DNA of 25,176 nucleotides, taken from contig QANT01004068.1 of the NCBI GenBank assembly GCA_003254885.1, positions 1 to 25,176 on the forward strand, read 5' to 3'. This DNA comes from Purshia tridentata (Eukaryota; Streptophyta; Magnoliopsida; Rosales; Rosaceae). The position numbers were made by a program, and so were the translations under genes. Positions 1-9,616 of this stretch are shown here, in pieces (position 1 is the stretch's first letter; the number at the start of each line of letters is the position of its first letter). The notes under the pieces were generated by a model that saw only the letters and a program-made list of their open reading frames with translations, was not told where the DNA came from and searched no databases.

Positions 1-45
1 ATGTCTGGTTAAGTTATAATATACATATGAGTATACGACTATATA

Positions 46-650
46 TATAGGCCTCTTCAAATGTGGGATACCATATTTGTGGTATCCCTCATGGGGGCCA
101 ATTCCGTATATATAGTATTAAACGATTATAACTATCTACTTTTTAAGTCTATATTCAAAGATTATCTTTACAAAATATTAAACAAATCGAAAATCTTAAG
201 CTATTAAACTTTGATCAAATAAATAGACCAACAAAATATTTCAATAAACACTTTAATCAACGGTCAAATGGTTTCTGATTGATATAATTTGTTGCAGGCA
301 CGATTATAATTCGATAATTAAATCTTTCTGATTATCCATTATATATATTCAAGAATCATCCGAAAAAAAAAAAAAATTGGACAAATTGGAAACGTTTAGC
401 CATTTCATTAAATGGTTATCATTTCAAGTGTTTGTTGAAACATTATATTTATCTATTTATTTGCAAAAACAAAATTAGATATCTTAATATATGGTTTACA
501 CTTTGTCCAATTTTTTGCAATGATGATCTATAAATAAGGACCTTAAAAATAAATGGCTCGAATATTTGACATACGATATGGAGTGGGGTGCATGAAGGAT
601 CCCTAAAGTAAAATTATTTTAGGGATCTCACATTATAAGAGCGTATGTAT
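46..650. mobile_element. Family-C MITE copy (left window edge), possibly nested or duplicated
   Basis: Non-coding inverted-repeat element. The left end (GGCCTCTTCAAATGTGGGAT) is mirrored at about 620-650 by GGGATCTCACATTATAAGAG, and both tips sit in TATATA-rich DNA. Each end has a subterminal hairpin: GGGATACCA (65-73) pairs with TGGTATCCC (80-88), and GATCCCTAAA (598-607) pairs with TTTAGGGATC (618-627). The arms carry the same words as the copy at 24546-24925, such as TTTGATCAAA(C/T)AAATAGA and ACAAAT(T/G)GGAAAC. A second left-arm-like stretch at about 300-400 suggests an internal duplication or a nested copy. The outer limits are approximate, and no clear target duplication could be separated from the AT-rich flanks. 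Confidence 0.6.
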
Positions 651-660
651 ATGTATATAT

Positions 661-994
661 ACGTTTTATCCCATTTTTGATAGAGTTCACTATTTTAGGG
701 TGTATGGTTACATCTAAATTATAGGCTATATAAAATCATCGTAGGAGGTTATGTTTTATGTTTTAACTTTTGAGTTTTGGTCAATAACTCAGACCTAAAA
801 TCTAACCGAAGAACTGGAGCTCAAAACTATAAGAATTAAAATTAATCGAGGAATGAATCTTAGTTGATAATTTATACCCTTTAAATTTAGTATTAAACCT
901 TAAGTCAAGAATACTTCCAAAAGATTAAGAAAAAAAAAAACCAATAAATTATATAGGTCCGTTCTTAATTTGTCTTGGTGAGAGGAAAAGGCCT
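661..994. other. Gene-free AT-rich spacer
   Basis: No open reading frame, RNA gene or recognisable element end was found between the first two MITE copies. It contains a short A-run at about 931-940. Confidence 0.5.
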
Positions 995-999
995 ATATA

Positions 1000-1385
1000 G
1001 TCCCGTTCAAGCTGGTAAGGATGTTCTTGCTTTAAGAAAAGTAAGAAAATCCTCTTTGGATACTACATACCTGGTAGTGCAATTTCATAATTGGCATTCA
1101 TGTTTTAGGTCCCTCCTCAAGGGTCATCATTGTAAAAATTTAGCCAAATCGGTAATTGTTTGGTCATCTAAACAATATAGATAAATATAGTCCGTCAATA
1201 AAATTGAAATGAAGTCAGCTGTAATAAACTAGCTAAACAATTTCTAATTTAGCTGATTTTTTACAATGGTGATATTTAGATGATATTCTAAAATATGAAT
1301 GGTTTCAATTATTTAATTGTAGGGTCAAATATGATGTTATTAGTTTTCTTAAAGTAAGGACATCCTTACGTGAAAATTTCCATAT
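1000..1385. mobile_element. Second, diverged family-C MITE copy
   Basis: Inverted termini are readable: the left GTAAGGATGTTCTTGCTTTA (from 1015) is mirrored near 1340-1369 by a stretch ending in GGACATCCTTAC. The interior shares the AAAAATTTAGCCAAATCGG and TTTTTTACAATG words with other family-C copies. Both tips lie next to TATATA stretches. The 69-codon open frame across its left arm is a chance frame with no protein-like features. Confidence 0.55.
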
Positions 1386-1399
1386 ATATATGTATGCTC

Positions 1400-1513
1400 C
1401 TTCCAGTGGGGGTCCATAGCTCACTCTATATTATGTTTCAACGATTTAAATCATTTATTTTGTAGGTATCAATTCCAAGATCATCTATGTAAAAAATTAG
1501 ACAAATCGGAAAC
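1400..1513. mobile_element. Truncated family-C MITE arm
   Basis: This stretch matches the left arm of the 24546 copy (TTTCAACGATT..., ATTTTGTAGG, AAAAAATTAGACAAATCGGA) and stops where the copia LTR begins at 1514. No matching right arm was found directly after it, so it appears cut by the copia insertion or by deletion. Confidence 0.45.
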
Positions 1514-1665
1514 TGTTGCGATATTTATTTTAATTAAATGTAACTAGTTTCCTTTTTCTATTAGGATTGTATCTCCTAAACAGTTCAGGGTTTGTATCAC
1601 TACATATACTTCTTAAAGTTAGAAAAGAATATACTGAAAAATATTCCTCTATCTTTTATTTGTCA
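1514..1665 (+). repeat. Probable 5' LTR of the copia element
   Basis: The stretch begins TGTTGCGATATT and ends TTATTTGTCA directly before the primer-binding site, giving the expected TG...CA termini. About 150 bp is short but within the range for copia LTRs. The 3' end is well supported by the adjacent primer site. The 5' end is inferred from the TG and from the point where MITE homology stops. There is no 3' partner LTR to compare. Confidence 0.5.
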
Positions 1666-1677
1666 TGGTATTAGAGC
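1666..1677 (+). other. Copia primer-binding site
   Basis: TGGTATTAGAGC differs by one base from TGGTATCAGAGC, the copia primer site complementary to the 3' end of initiator tRNA-Met. It directly follows the LTR end CA and lies about 190 bp before the gag start, as expected. Confidence 0.75.
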
Positions 1678-1864
1678 TAAACTGATCCAAATAAACCCTA
1701 GACTGCTCATAACTTGCCCTACCCCTAAATTGCCCTATATCCTAAATTGCTCATGCGCTACCCTAGACTGCTCTATCCTACTTTACCTCTAAATTTCCCT
1801 ATATCCTAAATTGCTTCTGCTCCTGCACTTCAATTCCGTTGCTACTTTGAAGAAACTGTTCACA

Positions 1865-2757
1865 ATGGCGAGCGATAAGTCTGATAATTTCAAGATTGCT
1901 CTTGATAGATTGAATGGAAAGTCCAACTATGATTCTTGGGCTCGTGCTGCTCGCATGTCCATAACCAGTTGAAAGAAGCTTGGCTATATCACTGGCACTA
2001 AGAAGGCTTCTGCACTTGATAATATTGATGCATATGACAGTTGAGAGGAAGATAATTGTGCTGTCCAAACATGGCTTCTCAACGCCATGGATAAACATAT
2101 ATGTGCCCTATTTGACTGCCTCCCTACTACTTAGGCAATCTAGATGGCTTTAGAGAAGATTTACTCTGTAAGTAATAATTCTGCCAAGATGTATGAGTTG
2201 ACCATTAGATCTATCAATATTAAGCAAGAAGGTTGCACTTTAGAGGCCTACTATGAAGAATTACAAATTGTATGGTAGAAACTAGATGTTCCTAACCCAC
2301 CTTTGATCAAGAATGAAATTGATCTCTACACCCATTTGGCAACTGTCACAAATTTCCGTGTCTATATTTTCTTGGCCGAGTTGGATCCTCACCTTGATGT
2401 AGCTGGTGCTTATGTGCTTCATTCAGACCCTTTCCTGGATGTCCTTGAAACCTATGCTAACTTCTGAGGAGGATCTCAGACTTCACACTATGTGGATATA
2501 TGAGAGGACAAGTAGTGGGCCCTTGGCTGCACGCAAAGGACCCTAAGGACCATACCACGCTCCTTCTACCCAGTCTCAAAATCCACCAAAGTCAGTTCCA
2601 CCTAAAGATAGTAAATCACCTATACCATTCTAATCCATCTATATACCTAGTTTTGCTAAAGAAGATTTCATATGTACCAATTGTGGTAAGCATCATCATG
2701 TTGACAAATGTTGGAAGCTTTATGGATGACCTGTCTAGGTTGATGAGCTAATTGCCT
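1865..2757 (+). pseudogene. gag: copia gag pseudogene with zinc knuckle
   Basis: Gag is the retrotransposon capsid/nucleocapsid protein that packages element RNA. The frame opens at ATG 1865 (MASDKSDNF...) and contains the copia gag hallmarks LNGKSNYDSWARAARMSI and, later, AVQTWLLNAMDKHI, YSVSNNSAKMYEL and YEELQIVW. In-frame stops interrupt it repeatedly, for example after SITS, after AYDS, twice near LPTT, and after QIVW. Near 2455 the reading frame shifts by one. In the new frame a CCHC-type knuckle (C-TN-C ... H ... C) lies at 2673-2711, followed by WKLYG and two more stops. The knuckle has three residues instead of four between its His and last Cys, so metal binding is probably impaired. 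Many stops look like Trp or Gln codons changed by C-to-T transition. Confidence 0.88.
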
Positions 2758-3151
2758 TAAAACAAGGAAGTAGGGCATCTATTGCCACCACTGACACTAC
2801 AATAGATGTTGTGGTTGAGCATGAGAACGAGCCAGGTAAATTTAGCTATGCTTTATGTACTTTTGCTTCAGTTTGTAATAATGCATGGGTGGTTGACACT
2901 GGAATGACTGATCATATGACTAATAATCCTAAGAAGTTCACTACCTTCACTCAAAATTGTTCTAAATATATTGTTAGAATTGCTAATGGTCAAACAGCCT
3001 CTGTCACTAGAGTCGAAACAATCCAACTTAACCCCAGAATCACCTTATCCAATGTTCTCTTTGTTTCCACTTTACATAACGATTTATTGTCTGTGTCTAA
3101 ACTTATGACTGCCTATTCTTGCCTTTTTTTTTTCACAATTCCTGTTATTTT
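2758..3151 (+). pseudogene. copia protease region, pseudogene
   Basis: The frame after the zinc knuckle continues into a retropepsin-like segment, AWVVDTGMTDHMT at about 2884-2922. Copia proteases normally read D-S-G-A here; this copy reads D-T-G-M, so the active-site Asp is kept but its neighbours differ. It is followed by KKFTTFTQN, VRIANGQTASVTRVE and VLFVSTLHNDLLSVSKL, the usual stretch leading to the integrase zinc domain. A T-run at about 3123-3132 coincides with a frameshift that ends the open frame. The domain would cleave the Gag-Pol polyprotein in an intact element. Confidence 0.85.
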
Positions 3152-3932
3152 CAGGACCTTCATACTCAAAAGAAAATGGGAAGTGGTTTTAAAATAAGGG
3201 ATTTGTGGTACTTTTATGGCTCAGACTCCACCGTTGTTGCAAATCAAGTGCTTACGCAAGAGTTGGAGAATGAGAAACAAATTTGGTTGTGACACCAACG
3301 GTTAGGATATCCGTCTTTCTGCTATTTACTACATATTTTACCTTGTTTATTTACGTCTTTTAGTAAGGATTTCAAGTGTTCTACTTGTGAGACTTGTGTT
3401 TTGGCTAAGAGTCATCGTACTGTTTTTTCTTTTAAGTGATAATAAAGAATTGTTGACGTTATCCTGATTCATTCTGATGTGTGGGGTCCGTCTCAAACTT
3501 CTACCTCTGCTGGCATGCGATGGTTTATCACATTTATTGATGATTGTACTCATATCACCTGGGTTTATTTGCTTAAGCATAAAAGTGATGTGAGTGGTGT
3601 TGTTAGGCAATTTTGTATTATATATAGTCCACACCCAATTTCATACTACGTACCATCAAAGTGCTCCGTTTTGACAATGGCCGTGAATATGTTAATTAAC
3701 AATGATTTAACTACCTTTTTCCAATCCTACGGAATGATTCACCAAACATCATGCCTTTATATGCAACAACAAAATGGTGTTGACAAACGATGTAATCGTC
3801 ACCTTTTTGAGGTTACTCTTGCTTTTTTGTTAGATAAAAATGTTTCTAAGTATCTATGGGATGATGCCTTGATGTATGCTATGTATGTGATCAACCAAGT
3901 CTATTCCACTGTTCTTGGGTTTTAGACACCTT
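3152..3932 (+). pseudogene. copia integrase pseudogene (GAG-pre-integrase + rve core)
   Basis: After the frameshift the GAG-pre-integrase/HHCC zinc region is readable (IWL-stop-HQRLGYPS, then C..C and VLAKSHR). The core follows with HSDVWGP carrying the first catalytic Asp (codon 3476-3478), then MRWFITFIDDCTHITWVYLLKHKSDV. The second Asp lies in a different frame (RFDNGREYVN, Asp codon 3673-3675) and a stop follows it. The third catalytic residue should be Glu in the QQNGVAER-type motif, but here the motif reads QQNGVDKR, so Glu is replaced by Lys. Integrase inserts element cDNA into the chromosome; this copy cannot. Confidence 0.88.
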
Positions 3933-4284
3933 TCCAGATTCTTACTACGAAGGTGAAAATTATGCCATATGTTCTAAACCTGCCTCCTAAGGTTTTTGGT
4001 TGTGTCGTTTATATGTATGTTTACTCTCACTAGCACAGCAAACTAGATATACGTGCGCTCAAATGTGTGTTTGTGGGCTATGCCCCCACTCAGAAGGGTT
4101 ATCGGTGTTATTACCCCCTACTCGGAAGGTGTATGTCACACTGGATGTTACTTTTCAAGAAGACTTGACTTATTTTGTTTATGATGGCTCTTTTCTTCAG
4201 GGAGAGAATGATAGTGTTGAAGAAGGTTGCCATATGTGGCTAAGTGGCTCATGTGTAACCGACCAATTGGAGTATTCTCACTGA
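3933..4284 (+). pseudogene. copia integrase C-terminal / Pol linker segment
   Basis: The segment contains PFQ, LPPKVFGCVVYV, CVCGLCPHSEG and PPTRKVYVTLDVTFQEDL, matching the C-terminal integrase region of copia Pol (usual pattern: phenylalanine-glycine-cysteine, then a V-G-Y motif and a Y-cysteine-Y segment). It reads in two frames with frameshifts between. The frame closes at 4284 after DQLEYSH. No catalytic function is expected. Confidence 0.75.
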
Positions 4285-4818
4285 CCAGTCATTGATGACT
4301 AGAGAGTAATGAATGGATTGGTCGACCGGTCATTGAAGATTCGAGAGGAACTAAGATTGATGCTGGCTTGGCCAACCGGTCGGAGACGATCTGATAGGAA
4401 ATCCCATTCAAACTGACTCCCTTCTTTTTCCATTACTCGTCCAATCTACTCTTGAGGCTCCAAATGAGGTTCTGAAACTAATGATGTTTTGTCTAACCCC
4501 TTTGTTTTGGATCACGTGTATGAAAATGACTGACTAACGTATTCTTTGCCTGTTCTATAGTAAACCAAAGAAACAATATGAAGCTGAACTAAATGCCAAA
4601 GCTAAGTACCACATTGGTAACCATGTGTCAAGCCATAGATTGTCAAAGTCATATGAGTCGTTTGTATGTCAAGTATCTACTGTATCTATTTCAAGACAAT
4701 CGCAGGATGCATTCGCAAATGCCAAATGGACTTAAGCTATGTCATAATATATGAGAGCTTTATAAAAGAATGATACATGTGATGTGATACCGTTGCCTCC
4801 AAGGAAGAAGACTGTAGG
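4285..4818 (+). pseudogene. Degraded Pol linker between integrase and reverse transcriptase
   Basis: There is no continuous frame. Near 4290-4390 a motif GACC(A/G)GTCATTGA and related CCGGTC words recur. From about 4700, short fragments resembling the entry to copia reverse transcriptase appear. It lies between two recognised Pol domains, so it is assigned to the element by position. Confidence 0.6.
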
Positions 4819-5407
4819 ATGCAAGGGGATTTTACCATAAAACATAAGACTGATGGCTCAGTGGAAAGGTACAAAGCAAAATCGGTAGCTAAGGGTTACA
4901 TTCAGAAATATGGAGTATACCATAACGAAACTTTTGCACCTATTGCAAAGCTCAAGACAGTATATGTATTTCTTTCCTTGGCTACTAATCAAGACTGGCC
5001 ACTGTTACAATATGATATTAAGAATGCTTTCCTACATGACAATTTGAAGGAAGATGTGTATATGGACCTTCCACCAGGTGTTCCAAGAAATAATGGGATG
5101 GTATACCGATTAAAAAATACATTGGAAGGCTTAAAACAGTCTCCCCGAGCTTGGTTCAAAAGATTTGCTTTGTCAATGAGAAAGTTTAGGTATAAATAGA
5201 GTAACTTAGATCATATACTATGTCTAAAGCATAGGGGTGACAAGGTAATTGCTTTGATCATTTATGTCAATGGTATGATATTAACTAGGAGTGATGATAT
5301 TGAGATTGGTAATTTAAAGAAATATTTGTATAGTGAATTTGAGATCAAGGAGTTGGGAGACTTGAAGTATTTTCTCGGAATATTTGTATCAAATCAACTC
5401 AAGGCAT
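4819..5407 (+). pseudogene. copia reverse transcriptase pseudogene (RVT_2)
   Basis: The fingers and palm are readable: FTIKHKTDGSVERYKAK, VAKGYIQKYG, YNETFAPIAKL..V, WPLLQYDIKNAFLHDNLKEDVYM, PPGV and GLKQSPRAWF. An in-frame TAG after FRYK (5197-5199) probably replaces a Gln codon. The same frame then continues as DHILCLKHRGDKVIALIIYVNGMILT. The catalytic motif should be YVDD; here it is YVNG (about 5263-5274), so both essential Asp residues are lost. The frame ends at TAG 5407 after LKYFLGIFVSNQLKA. In an intact element this domain copies element RNA into DNA. Confidence 0.92.
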
Positions 5408-5464
5408 AGTCCTATCACAAAGAAAGTATGTACTAGACTTATTGAATGATATAGGTATGCTTGC

Positions 5465-5745
5465 TTGCGACCTGCTGCCACACCAATTGAACAGAATCAT
5501 AAGCTACATGAAAGTCCAGATGATGTTATTACAAACAAAGAGAGATATCAACAGCTAGTAGGCAAGTTAATCTATTTAGCTCACACTCAAGTTGATATTG
5601 AGTGTGCTGTAATAGTAGTTAGTCGATTTATGCATGCATTGAATGAAGAACATATGGATTCTATTGATCAAATCTTACGATATTTGACGAGTGCTCTAGG
5701 AAAATGCATCATGTTCATCACTAAGAATGATCATGTAATAACCTG
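5465..5745 (+). pseudogene. copia RT C-terminus / RNase H entry, truncated
   Basis: In another frame, ATPIEQNHKL, RYQQLVGKLIYLAHT, VSRFMHALNEEHMDSIDQILRYL and GKCIMF match the connection segment before copia RNase H. The homology stops at about 5735 before the catalytic RNase H residues, and the next element begins. This marks the 3' truncation point of the copia copy. Confidence 0.85.
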
Positions 5746-5853
5746 ATTTTAGCTAATAAATATTGTGTTTAATTAAGTTTATTAAGTAGTATTATGTTAT
5801 ATTAGTATGTATTTTAATATTGTGTTTATAGAAAATATAGTATTATTTTCATG

Positions 5854-5959
5854 AAAAAAAAAAAAAAATCTAAGATTAATACTCACGGGCTGGTATCCAG
5901 CAACTTCTACCAGGTTTCAGAAGTTGGTTTTTAAATTTTACTGTGACTTCAAAAATTTA
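5854..5959 (+). repeat. Direct repeat, copy 1 (inside the LTR)
   Basis: An A-run is followed by AAGATTAATACTCACGGGCT, a TACCAGG(T)TTT..GAAGTTG core and ACTGTGACTTCAAAAATT. The same string recurs at 7213-7314 in the same orientation. The sequences diverge right after the AAAAATT. Confidence 0.85.
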
Positions 5960-7212
5960 CATTGGACCGTTGGGAGGTGGCTGAGTTTATTAGTGTTAAC
6001 ATTAATGTTGTTGAAGCGGTGCGGGGTGCGGTGTGCGGTGCGGTGTTGGTGTGATTAAGTAGAAGGTTAGATATAGTTTGGAAAAAAAAAACGCAGCAAC
6101 TGGTTAGTAGCTCTAGAATTTCGAAACTGAAAGAGAGAGAAAGAGAGAGGTTGAGCAGAGAAGGAGAGAGAGAAAGGAAGAGAAGAGGCAGTACACAGGG
6201 GAAGAAAAGGTAAGCTTCTTCTGCCCTGTTCTTAGAGCATTTCGAATTTAATTCTGTTTACTGCATTAGTTAGGTTGTGTAAGCACGAGAGACCTAGAAT
6301 TTAAAGGTTGGAAAGGTTGGTTTTCGGATTTGGAGTGTGTGGAGTAAAATTGGAAAATTTGAGTTTATGGTTCAATCTGGGTTTTGATGAATTCATTGAT
6401 TTAAATTGCTAAATAAGTGATGATTGATCATTTCTCAGCCTTTAGAACCTATTTGGGTGGTAAGAACGGAAGGGGGATGAGTTTGAAGAAATCTGGAAAT
6501 TTTTGGAAAAACTGGACAGTTTCGAGTACTCTACTTTAGGCTTAAATATCTTAAAATCTAACCGTTGGATTTGAATAGACTTTAAATGGGTATTGAAGAG
6601 AAGATGTAGAGCTTTCCAACAAGTATAAATTTGTAGAAATCGGAGGTGGTTTGATAGGTTAAATGAAGGCCCAAAGTTAAGAAAAAAATCTGAAATTGCA
6701 GAAAACAGGGGTGTTTTTGGGGAAGAAGATGAACAGTAACCGGGACCCCCACTCGCACCGCCGGCGCGTGGTGGCGCGTGTGGTGGTTTCTGGTGGCCCC
6801 GTCGCCGGGAAAAAAGTCTATTCCCACTCAGTTTTCGATTCCGAGTCCGTTGGTAGGCTCCGTTTTGCGATCCGACACCCGAAAGTTTGAGAGGTGCACT
6901 ACACACACTAGAAATAGAGAGTGAGCAATTTTATTTATTTATCTAATTAAGGTTTTCTTGTAATTTCTTGTATGAGATTAGGATTGGACGACAGTTACGA
7001 GACCGGGGTAATTGTAAAGAAAGCAAAAGCGCAAGATCGAGGTAGCGGGATCTGGGGAACCTTAACTTGTGATTTGGTTGTATTGAATCTTTGTTGAGAA
7101 ACTATGCATGTGTGCTATTACGTGAATTACCTGACTACCTGAATTACTTGATTATTATGTGAATTAGCTAGATATTATATATATATAATTATGTGCATTT
7201 ATCTGAACGTGC

Positions 7213-7314
7213 AAAAAAAAAATTTAAGATTAATACTTACGGGCTGGTGTCCAGCCACTTTTACCAGGTTTTAGAAGTTGTTTTTTTAAATTTTTACTGT
7301 GACTTCAAAAATTC
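7213..7314 (+). repeat. Direct repeat, copy 2 (inside the LTR)
   Basis: Second copy of the approximately 100-bp segment at 5854-5959, about 1.36 kb downstream. It again starts with an A-run and contains GGGCTGGTGTCCAGCC, itself a small inverted repeat. Confidence 0.85.
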
Positions 7315-8176
7315 GTAGTGTGCGCGGGGAGTGAAGCCCCTTCAGTTGCGGCTGATAAAACGATCTAACACGCCAAAGGCGCATTGGGACCTTCGGTTGC
7401 GGTCGAAGTTAGGATATCTGTTATTTTAATTGCGGTTAAAATGAAGATATAATGCAATTTACCTTTCAATGGGTTTAACAAGGAAGTGTTGCATAACATT
7501 CATGCATTAATAGTATTATTATATTATATATTGTTCATAGCATGTTGTATATTTTTCATTAAAGCTTCAATTTAATCAATTCTGCTTGTTAAGGTCTTAT
7601 GTCCCTACTGAGCCGTTGGTTTGAGCTCACCCCCTCTTAGACTTTGCAGGTCCAATCCTTGAAGATCCAAACCCATAGTGGGAGTAAGTAGCAAGGCATA
7701 GTCTGTAAATAAGCTTGAACTAAGTTAAGGTTGGTTTCCATTTGTTGTACGTTATGTAAGACTTAAGTACTGGGATAAGCTATGTGTTGTAAATTAAGCG
7801 TGAATTGAGTTCCTTGTGTAATAGAAGTGGGAAATTTTATTTCAACTTATTCATTTATGTTCTTGTCATATTCTAGTTATAGAAGCTAATTCTATAATTA
7901 GAATGTGACTCACACCTTAATCCAGGATTAATTCTTAATCTCGGGTTGGGGTGTGACATATAGTTATAAATATATACATGCTATACATTGCTATTTGCAA
8001 TATTGACTAAGTTAATAATTATTGGGTTTTTTTTTTTATAAGTCCATTTGGACAAAAGTAATGTTTAAAAAGCCCAAATCAGGAAGCCCAATTCCCAGCC
8101 GGTCCATTTTTTAAATCCCATGCGCTACAGTAACGGCGTTACTAGCAGCATTACTGTAGCTGCAGTACCTTTGAGA

Positions 8177-8201
8177 ATTGTTACTGTCTAATAATAACAA
8201 T
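8177..8201. repeat. Isolated 25-bp palindrome
   Basis: ATTGTTACTG...AATAACAAT, an imperfect inverted repeat with the same arms and length as the array units at 8313-8430, placed 136 bp upstream. The equivalent unit in the second element is at 14190-14214. Confidence 0.8.
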
Positions 8202-8312
8202 TCTTATTTTGCAAAAAAATAAAAAATAAAAAAAACTTATACAAATTTTTTTTTTTGGTACAAACACATAAAAAATAGTATAAAAGCTCTTTTTTTTTTT
8301 CATATCTAAAAA

Positions 8313-8430
8313 ATTGTTACTATCGGATAGTAACAATCAAATTATTGTTACTGTCGGGCAGTAACAATAAGATGATTGTTACTGTCGGGTAGTAACAATC
8401 ATCTTATTGTTACTGCCCGATAGTAACAAT
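8313..8430. repeat. Array of four 25-bp palindromes at 31-bp spacing
   Basis: The units start at 8313, 8344, 8375 and 8406, exactly 31 bp apart. Each is ATTGTTACT(A/G) + a 5-7 base centre (such as TCGGG) + AGTAACAAT, separated by 6-bp spacers (CAAATT, AAGATG, CATCTT). The arms pair over about 10 bp, so each unit can form a hairpin in DNA or RNA. The third and fourth units are in inverted centre orientation. Subterminal repeats like this often bind transposase, but that role is inferred. Confidence 0.9.
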
Positions 8431-8979
8431 TAAGTAGTTTTACTTAGAATCCAATGTTTATAAACTGAACATACTTAGAATCCAATGTTACTGTTAGGAA
8501 ATTAAATATTACATGAAAAAATTTATTTAGTTAATCAAAGGCAGCGTTAAAGTAATTGCTAAAGGCTAATATCAAGCTATTTAAAGTAATAATATCAAGC
8601 TATTGTTACTATCAAACAATACCAATACCTGATTGCTCAGTCATACAGTGACAGTAGCAATAGCAATCAGGTGATAGACACATGGAATAGTATGAATTGA
8701 AACCTTCAGCCTAATTTGTTACTAAGAGTAACACGTATGAAAACTAAACAAACACATTAAAAAGGTCCATCACGGGAATCAAATACATAACAAAATTTAT
8801 TTGGAAAATATTCTCTCTGCTACCATATCATCACCTATTTTCTTTGCCCCAAAATTGGTTGTGCTAAAGCTATGTAGGTTATTACAAACTTTACACTAGG
8901 CCAACTACTTTACCTATTTTCTTAGCACCAGACACAATAGAAAGAAGTGTTCCAATAAATAATGCAATAATGTAAACTT

Positions 8980-9117
8980 TCAACAAATTAACTTGGCTGC
9001 GCCTTCAACCTTTGGCACAACAGAAAGTGTTATTGCTTGAGGACCATTTGCAACATGGCTTTCATTGCTTGAGTTTATAACAAAATTAGATTCAACAAAT
9101 GGCATCATCATTGTTCC
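8980..9117 (-). pseudogene. Exon-like open segment, possible 3' coding end of a captured gene
   Basis: On the - strand a 46-codon open stretch begins after TTGTAG (a usable splice acceptor) and ends at TGA 8980-8982. It encodes MMMPFVESNFVINSSNESHV... and ends VPKVEGAAKLIC. Its composition is protein-like (few rare residues, no low complexity) in otherwise AT-rich non-coding DNA. It does not join in phase with the upstream exon-like segment at 9289-9421: a direct splice would give a stop. So either another exon is missing or the gene is broken. The protein is not recognised. Confidence 0.3.
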
Positions 9118-9288
9118 CTACAACTAGTCAACTCAAAAATATAAGTCATGCATATGTGTACATCTATATACAGTTTATGCCAAGAGTATAAATTGATGGA
9201 CCAAAAGGCAATAAGATTCAAAGTACTGAATATGACAAGCTTCTGAAATTCTATTTGAGATGCTAAGTGTTTAAGCCAATCAACTTAC

Positions 9289-9421
9289 TCTAAGAACAGG
9301 TGCAGATAGGAAACACATTTCTTTAGTTCACTGAGAGAAGCAGGGCTATCAAAAAGTTTCAAATATATACCCCAATCTCGTTCAAGGAAAATAGTTATGC
9401 AAGTTGCTTTTGCCAATGGGC
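9289..9421 (-). pseudogene. Exon-like open segment with consensus splice sites
   Basis: On the - strand, TTTCCCATGATTTAG precedes a 133-bp stretch that ends at GA followed by GTAAGT, a perfect plant donor. In one frame it encodes 43 codons without a stop (PLAKATCITIFLERDWGIYL, then KLFDSPASLSELKKC). The in-frame codon over the donor is TAA, so it is open exactly up to the splice site. The protein family is not recognised. It lies inside the Mutator-like element, between the promoter-like CT-rich leader (about 9980-10180 read on the - strand) and the possible last exon at 8980-9117, which fits a captured or decayed host gene. Confidence 0.35.
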
Positions 9422-9616
9422 CTAAATCATGGGAAACAGAAGTCAAACAATAAGCAATTTTATAGATGATTATTGCATAACATGATCAATTAAAATGAAT
9501 GTGCAATTACATCTCACCAATGAGATGTTTCTTCACTGATTCAAACGATCAGCAATGCTTTCCACAAACTCAACATCTAGGCTCAAATGATTGGCTGCGC
9601 CTTCTAGCTAAAAATC

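Larger units (their letters stand above)
1514..5745 (+). mobile_element. Decayed Ty1/copia LTR retrotransposon, 3' truncated
   Basis: The order is short LTR, tRNA-Met-type primer site, gag with zinc knuckle, protease, integrase, reverse transcriptase and the start of RNase H. Integrase before reverse transcriptase defines Ty1/copia (Pseudoviridae-type) rather than Ty3. All coding parts are on the + strand in changing frames with many in-frame stops. The element ends inside RNase H near 5745, with no 3' LTR in this window, so it is immobile. The lineage within copia cannot be fixed from reading alone. The individual pieces are listed separately. Confidence 0.92.
5746..7958 (+). mobile_element. 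Probable LTR (solo or partial), + orientation
   Basis: The right end is sharp, GGGTTGGGGTGTGACA at 7943-7958, a terminus type common for long plant Ty3-type LTRs. About 300 bp before it are CCCTACTGAG, GAGCTCACCCCC and CTTTGCAGGTCC, a block I associate with the 3' half of such LTRs. Further left lie GA-rich leader-like DNA (6122-6200) and a GC-rich block (6740-6880). No gag or pol is present. The left limit is uncertain: it is set where copia homology ends, and no 5-bp target repeat of the right flank TATAG was found next to a TG. TATAG also occurs at 5836-5840, but without TG after it. The open frames at 6442-6906 have no domain features and are treated as chance. Confidence 0.5.

Noticed and set aside
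5836..5840. TATAG as the left target duplication of the LTR ending at 7958
   Set aside because: It matches the right flank TATAG, but the following bases are TATTATT rather than TG, so the LTR start is not convincing there.
6442..6906. 154-codon - strand frame (and 64- and 81-codon neighbours) as a gene
   Set aside because: It lies inside a probable LTR across a GC-rich block; the product has no domain, and overlapping frames on both strands are open simply because of composition.
8313..8430. CRISPR array
   Set aside because: The repeats are palindromes with 6-bp near-fixed spacers in a plant transposable element, and no cas genes are present; spacers are far too short.
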